DNA of 64,000 nt from Carex sylvatica (lineage: Eukaryota; Streptophyta; Magnoliopsida; Poales; Cyperaceae). Numbering within the stretch: the first letter of the stretch is position 1; every line of letters starts with the position of its first letter. The DNA lies in assembly GCA_964058845.1 (NCBI GenBank), contig CAXKVR010000048.1, positions 124,001 through 188,000 of the forward strand. The letters are read 5' to 3'. The notes beneath the pieces were generated by a model. The model ran no database searches and was not told where the DNA came from. It worked only from the letters and a program-made list of their open reading frames with translations. Shown piece by piece: positions 57,301-64,000 of this stretch. The translations under genes and the position numbers were made by a program.

Positions 57301-58029
57301 AATTGTTTGCAGGTTGCACTGAAAGTAGTTCCTCACAGGACAAAAGTGGTGGAAATATTGGGAGGTCCAAATGCAAATACAGAGATTCAGAGGTTTTGTG
57401 CAGAATTTGTTCCTCTGTTGGAAGCAAACCACAAGTTATTGGTAAGTTCTCTTTTTTGTTATTTGTAATTTTTACTTTCAGCTTTTAAAGAGACTTGCTG
57501 AATTTCTCATTAAAGATATTACCATTCATCTCTGATTTATCTTAGATGTTATATGTTCCGGGCCTAAGTGGTTTGGAACTTCCTTTTTTTAAGCCAATAT
57601 TAAGGATTTAAGATTGTGAGTAAATAATTTATGATCATTCAACTGAAAAATCTGACAGATCAACTTCAAGTGACAAACTCAAAATAGTTGATATGATTTT
57701 CTTCATGGATGATGTGTTTACATTGCATGTCAACAAATTTCAGCATCTTGTTTTGTTCCAGATGAACTTCAAAATTATACAAATTTGAAATGTAAAAGTG
57801 TCAACTCGTGAAAGGATTAACATGACCAATTAGGTAAATCCTTTAGTATTTTTAAGATCACGAGCCTGCTCAATTTCTGTTTGTTACCTGTTGGTTTTGA
57901 ATTTAGAATGGTCCCAACTGATATAGCCTGCCCAATTAAAAATGATAGCCTTGATTTAATGCTGACCTGCTGACTCTCACCTTTTGTTTGAAGGCTAGTT
58001 TTGGTCTTGACAACCTCAAGTCAATTTGA
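54392..58029 (+). CDS. GLTP: Glycolipid transfer protein (GLTP)
   Basis: Six coding exons (54392-54515, 55780-55835, 55930-56060, 56711-56846, 57313-57441, 57994-58029) join in frame to 203 aa, the usual size for the family. Residues known to hold the sugar head group in human GLTP (Asp48, Asn52, Lys55, Trp96, His140) match Asp54, Asn58, Arg61, Trp101 (in NGLLWLTR) and His140 (in KRWHGW). The Lys-to-Arg change is seen in some relatives. The family moves glycosphingolipids between membranes in the cytosol. The 12-codon last exon (ASFGLDNLKSI) was found by its similarity to the family tail and would be missed by open-frame scanning. A 5' UTR exon near 53950-54155 with a leader intron is plausible. 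Intron 1 contains a MITE. Confidence 0.92.
54718..55026. mobile_element. MITE in GLTP intron 1
   Basis: The terminal inverted repeat is CATAGTGACAA at the left and TTGTCACTATG at the right. Inside, ATTATTCGGGTTCAATTCGG and GTATAATTCGGGTATAATAC pair in part. The flanks (GTTGTCAT and GTCGTTAT) may be an 8-bp duplication with two mismatches, as in hAT elements. A short T-run with GGGTTAGACCCACC just before it may be part of another retroelement tail. Confidence 0.75.
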
Positions 58030-58920
58030 TGCAACATGACTAGAAGCATGACATGATGAATGCCATTAATCAAATGAGTTAGCCAATTAGTCTGGATTAT
58101 ATTTGTACAGGCTTATGTTTAATTGGTACTTCATATTCTGTTAACTATGTAATTAGCAATGATTATTTTGGTTTAAAGTAGCAATATTGTTATTATAATT
58201 ATAAGAATTTTCACAACCAAAACAAAGGAGACTTGTGAATGGAACACCATAACTAAGCTGGAATAATCTTTGTGGAGTATTTAACTTGACGGGGGTAATT
58301 AAAATTAGTGAAGAAAAAACGTGATGCGATAATTGGATCACATTATATAGGTGGAGGATAATTATGTCATACAAATGATCACGTTATGTGGTGTGGAGTT
58401 ACGCGCGATTAGTAACGTTTAGCTAATTTTTTTTTTCAAATTTATGGTAATTTATTGAAAAAATTGCAAAAAAATTAAAATAAAGAATTGATTTGTAGCA
58501 TTGAAGAAACAAATCGAAAGAATTGGAAGTGTAAAATATAAGAAGAACTTCGAAAAATAAGTGGGCATTGATTCTATGTTTTTGTGTATAATTAAAAAAT
58601 TTCCATCAATTACTCAATTACGATAACACTGAAATTTTTTATTTACCATCTTCAAAATAAAATAAAATAAACAAACTCTATTTTTTCTGAAAAATTTAAT
58701 ATATATTATTAGGATTGCAGTTTAAAACTGTGGTATCAGTAGGTTAGTACCGCAGTTTCAAACAGCGGTCAAAATATGAAAAAAATAAATTAGATAGTTT
58801 ATTTTTTTATGACGTAAATAAAAAAAATTCGGACGACAACAACTCTTATGTTTTGGGATCTTGTCATATAGCCACGGAATTTATGGACTTAAGTCTATCC
58901 AATATAAGCCGAGTACAATT
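58030..58920. other. Gap between the GLTP and NOP10 genes
   Basis: It contains the GLTP 3' UTR and AT-rich sequence. No gene was recognised. A small inverted repeat (AAACTGTGGTATC and ACCGCAGTTTC) lies near 58730. Confidence 0.5.
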
Positions 58921-58935
58921 CCATCTATATCCAAA

Positions 58936-59087
58936 TGGGCCTTCCAAATGGGCCTGTCCAAGACTCCAATTCGACCCAAGGAAGACAGCCGCCGCATAAA
59001 ACCCAAACCCAAGTGCGACATAATTTAGTCGCGCGAGAACGAGGACGAGGTATTCTATTAAAGCTATCGCTTCTTCTAAAACCCTAA
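58936..59087 (+). promoter_or_regulatory. TGGGCC elements and a telo-box upstream of NOP10
   Basis: Two TGGGCC (site II) motifs lie at 58936-58941 and 58949-58954 within a direct repeat CCAAATGGGCCT. A telo-box AAACCCTAA lies at 59079-59087. In plants this pair of motifs marks promoters of ribosomal-protein and ribosome-biogenesis genes and is bound by TCP-type and telo-box factors. NOP10 fits that group. The motif positions are seen directly; activity is inferred. Confidence 0.72.
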
Positions 59088-59404
59088 ACCTAAGGAGGCG
59101 TGTCGTGTCGTGTCTATTCGTTCGATCCCTCTTCGGTGAGTTCATAATCTCTCCAGCTTAATTTCTTTTATATTTTAAAGCCGTTGTAATTTTGTCTTCA
59201 ATTCGTGGATTCTAATTTCTTTTAATTTATAGCCTGCTCCCTTATTCTATGTTCAATTTCTGCACGATTTAAAGAAATTACAATCTCGTTTTCTTTGTCT
59301 GATCTTTTTATTATTATTTTTTATATATGTGATCATAGTTGTCATTTAATGTAAATTCTTTTCCTTTTATTTTTTGGTCGGAAATAGGAATTTGAAACAG
59401 CAGG

Positions 59405-60904
59405 ATGTATCTACAATTTTACATCAACGAAAATGGAGACAAAGTCTACACTACCAAGGTACCTGTTCACCCAATACTGTGCTCTATTTCCTGATAACAG
59501 TCACATGCTGCATATACAAATAAAAATATATTTGCTTAATAGTGCCGAAGTTTAGTGTTCTAGAAAAGGTGGTTTTTATAAATTTTAATTATAGAAAATT
59601 AAAACCTCTAGCTACTTGAAACCTGAACAAAAAAAAGTTGTGGTTATGATGCTATTTGAATGTTTGGTTAATGGTCAAATGATTGTTTTGCCTAACTTTT
59701 GTAAGGTTATATCTAGCTTTGTTGTAGTAATGATTGTTATTAATATGACTACTGTAGCAGTTTGGTAATTTTATATGACTTGAAATTTAGCATGTGTGTG
59801 TTTTCTGCAACAAATATCTGTTTTATTTGCAATATTCTATAAGCTACATGCCAAAATTGCCCCAGTATCAAGAATTGATTTAAGGTGCTTTAAATGTGTT
59901 ATCTTATATAGCTTTAACTAGGTAATTAGGCAATATGGTTTTATTTACATATTGAATTTTGATTTGTTCTTGTGGCAATTTCTACGGTATATCCCTTTTC
60001 TAATGTTTATTCACCACTTTGTATTGCAGAAAGAGTCTCCTCTTGGGGCTGCAACAGAATCAGCTCATCCTGGTAAAAGAATTATTTATGAGATGTTGTT
60101 TAAATGCCCTTGTCTTGTTTATACTTCCACAATGACTTTGGTGAAAATTTCCTGCAAATATTGGTATTCGACCAAAACTAGCGATAGTGCCTGGTCTATG
60201 GGGCATCAAACTGAACAGTACCAGTTGTTTTGGGTTTTATTCTTAGTTTGTGAGTGGGAGCTTAAAGAGCTTCAATTAGCTCCAAAATCCAGTCACATAA
60301 AATTTAGAAGCACAGTATGGAATGCCATTTTACCTTTGAAGATTGGCAAATATGGCTGTGTGTTTTTGTATTTCTCATATAATCTTATGTGACAATTCCG
60401 ACTCACTTAATTGCAAATCATTGATATACCTGTTCCTCCAAACAACTGAGATAATATCATCCAGAAAAAGGATATGCCAGCCAGCTTGTGTTGTGACTGA
60501 ACCAACAGAATGCTCACCATTCATCAGCCGAAGTAAACAAAAAGCAATAATAAAGATATCAGTGCCCGGGTGAATAAATAAAATCACTAATGACGGTGTG
60601 CGAAGTACGCAGGGACATCAAGTTTGTGATATTGTGATTTCTTTTGTATCGCTAAATGCATATTGTGTTGATGTTTTACACATTTTTCTACTTCTCATAT
60701 TGTTGCCCAAACAGTGACAAGAGAAGTTTACTAATTTCATTGCATTTCTAAAGTTTCTACTTCTCATATAATGTTGTACTAAGAAATTCTGTAATTTGGT
60801 GTGCAGCTCGATTTTCTCCAGACGACCCCTATTCCAGGCAGCGTGTTCTCCTTAAGAGAAGGTTTGGCTTGCTTCCCACACAGCAAACCCCGCTTAAGTA
60901 CTGA
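59405..60904 (+). CDS. NOP10: H/ACA ribonucleoprotein complex subunit NOP10
   Basis: Three exons (59405-59458, 60030-60072, 60807-60904) join in frame to 64 aa, the standard length. The protein begins [19 protein letters not shown] and contains [20 protein letters not shown] and the end [10 protein letters not shown], all characteristic of eukaryotic Nop10. It is a core protein of H/ACA snoRNPs, which make pseudouridine in rRNA and snRNA together with dyskerin (CBF5), NHP2 and GAR1 in the nucleolus and Cajal bodies. An intron of at least one hundred bases precedes the ATG (acceptor near 59399). Intron 2 carries an antisense coding-like fragment. Confidence 0.95.
60416..60575 (-). pseudogene. 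Coding-like fragment, antisense, in NOP10 intron 2
   Basis: On the minus strand an open frame reads [20 protein letters not shown], then [17 protein letters not shown], then [10 protein letters not shown]. It looks like real protein by composition and is less AT-rich than the intron around it. I do not recognise the family. It could be a captured gene fragment, a retroelement piece or an unspliced exon of another transcript. No start codon or splice sites could be assigned with confidence. Confidence 0.35.
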
Positions 60905-61874
60905 AGGTATTGGCCATCACCACACCAAATTCCAATGAACACCTTTTAAAATTTAATATCATGCAGTGTTATCTTATAATATTAGAACTGTCATGAGATC
61001 TTATATGTTGTTGGGTGGTTGAGAGAGCATGTTGGTGATTCTCTTATATGCTTTTGGTGTAGTATAAATCTATTTAGCTTGGATTTAAAAACTGTAATGA
61101 GCAATGAACTATGGTAGTGGTTCTGTTGCATTGATTATTGTAGCTTTTTGTTCTTTTGAAGCAGTGGTTCTTTGTTACTTCCTATTCTTATTTCGAGATG
61201 TACACTAATTTTCATCTTTTTATTTTGTCTCAAAAGTTGTTATATATTGTAATTTATTTTTAGATCATTATTTGTGTTGTGATTTTATTCTAGGAGATTG
61301 TATTCATTAGTTACGGAGAAGGAAAGCCATGACCAATCTCTTAGTGTTTTGCAATTTGATCAAGTGACCTTCCAGTTTTTTAATCAAATGAAAGCCGTAT
61401 TATATCCATGGTTAAATGTTGGTATCATCCATTTATAAAATTTATCAGAATTTTGTATGCCAACTGAATGGTTATCAGAATTTATCAGAATTTGTATATG
61501 CACTAGTAACGTTTCAGCTTTTGAGTTTGCATTAGGCAGTGGTAATCAATATTAAACATTCTTAAGAACCAAGTTTTTGGTGTTCAACTGGTACCAACTC
61601 ACAACCCTGTTTGCAAAGCATATAGCTTTATTTACATTTACCAGCAATGACAGTTAACAAATGTAATACTGGTAAACAAGTTTAACTGCAGTGAAAGTGC
61701 TGCGCCAAGATAGTGTCTAAGAAGTAAGAAGTAGTCCTACCAGTAGTCATTGGTGCAGTGTTCCCTCAAGATACTACTGACTCAAATCTTATTCTACTAA
61801 TGAGGTATTGCACTGGATCTGAATTCGGGTCCCTCTCCCCCCTTGCCATTTAGAAATGTACCAAAACTTCCTAA
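60905..61874. other. Gap after NOP10
   Basis: It contains the NOP10 3' UTR and AT-rich sequence without a recognisable gene. Confidence 0.5.
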
Positions 61875-61883
61875 GTCTAGGAC

Positions 61884-62090
61884 GAATTCATATCCTCTCC
61901 AGTACCGTAAAAAAATAATCTTTTACAATTACCATAATAACGGTCCATATTACTCCTCAGCCGGTGCCTATTCGGGATGGTGCAGGGGCAATATTATTTG
62001 TGCTTTGAGATTCTTGCAAAGATAAAAAATGGTCCGGATTAAATAATTGTAAAAGGTTCCTTTTTGCAGTATCGGGGAGGATCTGAATTC
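61884..62090. mobile_element. Foldback MITE of the GAATTC/GGATAC family with perfect 9-bp target duplication
   Basis: This is a 207-bp element beginning GAATTCATATCCTCTCCAGT and ending CGGGGAGGATCTGAATTC. Inner arms TCTTTTACAATTA and TAATTGTAAAAGG pair. The core contains GCCGGTGCCTATTCGGGATG and TTTGTGCTTTGAGATTC. GTCTAGGAC flanks it at 61875-61883 and 62091-62099. This copy gives the clearest view of the family termini. Confidence 0.93.
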
Positions 62091-62099
62091 GTCTAGGAC

Positions 62100-62977
62100 A
62101 GGGTAAGTGGGATGAGAGAAACTGTGTTGATGAATGTACATATCATATACATAATGCACCGTTGGCTCACTGCTTTGTCTAAGCGGCGAAAAATCAGGCA
62201 AAATTCCAAATGAAAACAAAGAAAAATAAGGGCGAAGGGTTTTGAAGGTCGTTTATGCGACCAACTCTCTCCTCTTCGTCCCATGGAGATTGGCAGAGCG
62301 AGTAATAACAGAGCGGTGCTCTTCAGCGGTGGCGATAAGAGGCACAACGATAAAGAAAATACTATTGAGATTTTCTGCTGCACTCGTCTCATCGTGCTGG
62401 GTGTTAAGTAATGGATCAATTATGGGTGCCTTCTCTTCTTCGATGATGGAAGGTGAGTGGTCTCTCGTCTATATAGTAGATATATTTTTCGTTTTTAACT
62501 TGATGTTTGTATGTTGTTTTGTACTGCTTTCTGTTTTTCTTCTTCTTCTTTTTATTTAGAGGTGACTGTTCTATACTAGTTGATTTGGTTTACATTCTGG
62601 TTTGATTCAATATCTTTTTAACTAGTGGGTGATTGTTCTGGTTCAGTCGATTTAGTTTTTAGTCTGATTTGAATTCAGTATCTTTTCGGCTGTGATATGC
62701 GTAAAGAGAATTATTACTAGACTCTTATTACTCCAATTAAATAAGAATGATCAATTCGCATGCACAGAATGCACATATTTCTGTGCGTTTTCAGTCTTGT
62801 TTAACTGTATATTTTTATAGACGCTCATTATCTAATTTTATATAATAACTATTTTGTAATTATTTTTATCAATATAATTGCCTACATATCTCCAATAAAA
62901 AAAATGCTGATGAAAGAACCCGAGACGAACAAACAACGGGTGAATGAGTGATCATCGAAAGAAAACTATTTCATATT
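62100..62977. other. Gap before the GRIM-19 gene
   Basis: A GC-richer stretch near 62240-62455 ends in a good splice donor (GATGGAAGGTGAGT) and might be the first exon of a non-coding or unknown transcript. A 42-codon frame starts at 62283. Nothing downstream could be joined to it. Confidence 0.35.
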
Positions 62978-63022
62978 TGGGCCGCAAAAATGAACATGCC
63001 TCTATAGTCTGAAATTTGGGCC
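62978..63022 (+). promoter_or_regulatory. TGGGCC (site II) elements upstream of GRIM-19
   Basis: TGGGCC occurs at 62978-62983 and 63017-63022, about 165-205 bases before the ATG. Site II motifs in this position are typical of plant nuclear genes for respiratory-chain proteins. Activity is inferred. Confidence 0.6.
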
Positions 63023-63184
63023 GGAAAGAATTCGCGTGAAACCAATTTCTAAATCAAATTAACTTAATTCCACAAATAAGCCCTCGATCTCCTCTCCTCT
63101 CCTCTCGTCTCTCACATCAATCGATCAAGCAGCTGAGAGAGAAACTGTGAGAAGGAACAAGGGTTAGTTTACAGCGGAGGCATC

Positions 63185-63399
63185 ATGACGGAGGCGATGG
63201 TGAGAAAGAAGCCGGGAATGGTGAGCGTCAGAGACATGCCGCTCCTCCAGGACGGACCGCCGCCGGGGGGTTTCGCGCCGGTGAGGTACGCCCGGCGGAT
63301 CCCTAACAGTGGACCCAGCGCCACCTTCATGTTCCTCACCGCTTTTGGCGCCTTTGCCTGGGGCATGTACCAGGTCGGCAAGGGCAACGAGATCCGTCG
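63185..63399 (+). CDS. Mitochondrial complex I subunit B16.6 / GRIM-19 (NDUFA13), first exon only
   Basis: The first exon gives 71 codons plus two bases, with donor GTTAGT at 63400. It begins [20 protein letters not shown] and continues [19 protein letters not shown], a signature of plant GRIM-19. A single membrane segment lies at about 46-64 ([19 protein letters not shown]), and the exon ends at NEIRR. The full protein is about 143 aa, so roughly half lies beyond the window. The remaining 600 bases of the window are intron. The subunit is an accessory part of NADH dehydrogenase in the inner mitochondrial membrane. The exon is much GC-richer than the surrounding DNA. Confidence 0.93.
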
Positions 63400-64000
63400 G
63401 TTAGTTACATCATCACTTTCCAATTCTTTTGTTCTTTTTATTAATCGGCAATGTTTAGCTATGGGTTAATAGATGTCGATCTGTCCACATTCTTCCTTTC
63501 TGAGAATCTGATTGTTGCCACAGTAATTATAATTAGGACTTATTGTTTGTCTTGTGGAGGTAATGATTCGTTTACTTTTTAAGTAATCTTTCAGTTTTCT
63601 AGCTGGGATACCTTCTTATGGGAAAGGTATAAATACTTGAAGATGGAGTTAGTTTTTGTGCAAATTTTATGGAACTATTCTGAAAACAACATAAATCAGC
63701 TGTGCCTTTATATTGCTGTAGTTCTTTAGGAGGTTTCTGCAGAGATTTTGTCAAAAATATTGACATTACAATACTATTTGGTTGTGCCAGTGCAGTAACT
63801 CATTATTACATGAATATTGCACCGAGACTCCTGGTATGAGGAAACATCTCATCATTCATCTTGGATATCTGACTTATGAGTAGAACTAGGGTGTTCTTAA
63901 GTTCACCAAGCTCCTTGGTGAACTCATTGAATCGGTTTCAAATGACGAATCCGAATTGTTGAAATCCGCCTACCTTATGAGTAATGTATCAACATGTGAA
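63400..64000 (+). other. GRIM-19 intron 1 with a foldback start
   Basis: This is intron sequence as far as the window reaches. Near 63897-63925 lies a palindrome containing GTTCACCAAGCTCCTTGGTG and AAC. It is followed by AATCGGTTTCAAATGACGAA, so the left arm of another foldback element probably begins here and runs off the window. Confidence 0.55.

Noticed and set aside
62093..62559. Overlapping open frames on both strands and a 42-codon frame at 62283
   Set aside because: No protein family was recognised and no second exon could be joined. One frame begins with TTG and not ATG. Kept only as a note in the gap entry.
1..64000. CRISPR arrays, operons, riboswitches, intact tRNA or rRNA genes
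   Set aside because: The gene structure is plant nuclear, so CRISPR arrays and operons are not expected. No intact tRNA, rRNA or other structured RNA gene was recognised by eye, although a dedicated covariance search could find a small one.

Overview
This window is nuclear DNA of a flowering plant, most likely a eudicot. It is AT-rich, the genes have many short exons with T-rich GT-AG introns, and every recognisable protein is a plant housekeeping type. I cannot name the species from sequence alone. All exon models here were assembled by hand from splice signals, reading frame and remembered family structure. No alignment was run.

Layout, left to right. A syntaxin gene of the SYP13 type (+, 4258-7923, 13 exons, 304 aa) converges on a gene for a type I membrane protein with an N-terminal signal peptide (-, 8767-12322, 11 exons, 368 aa). 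Next comes a repeat-rich gap of about 4.5 kb, then a plastid fibrillin gene close to FBN6/PAP8 (+, 16875-19976, 289 aa). From 20.7 to 31.1 kb there is no intact gene. That stretch holds a 5.6-kb Mutator-like element (22120-27728, 9-bp target duplication) carrying a broken plant-mobile-domain gene, a hAT-like element, and four related foldback elements in a row. Then follow a PP2A B'' regulatory subunit (+, 32342-37721, 540 aa), a PP2C-like gene lacking catalytic residues (-, 40052-41738, 251 aa), an ATG18/WIPI-type autophagy protein (+, 45124-47770, 421 aa), a glycolipid transfer protein (+, 54392-58029, 203 aa), NOP10 (+, 59405-60904, 64 aa) and the first exon of the complex I subunit GRIM-19/B16.6 (+, 63185-63399, cut off by the window end).

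The genes are functionally unrelated: membrane trafficking, plastid lipid binding, phosphatase regulation, autophagy, lipid transfer, snoRNP assembly and respiration. There is no operon or biosynthetic cluster. NOP10 has a telo-box and TGGGCC motifs, and GRIM-19 has TGGGCC motifs, as known for plant ribosome-biogenesis and respiratory-chain genes.

The most unusual content is in the mobile DNA. A family of 160-210 bp foldback elements recurs about 15 times. Its ends resemble GAATTC-GTATCCTC, its middle is partly conserved, and its arms pair within a copy but differ between copies. Seven copies keep a perfect or one-mismatch 9-bp target duplication, which points to Mutator-type transposition, and several copies lie just upstream of start codons. 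Two loci carry a direct repeat around little more than a poly(A) tract, as expected for almost fully truncated retroposition.
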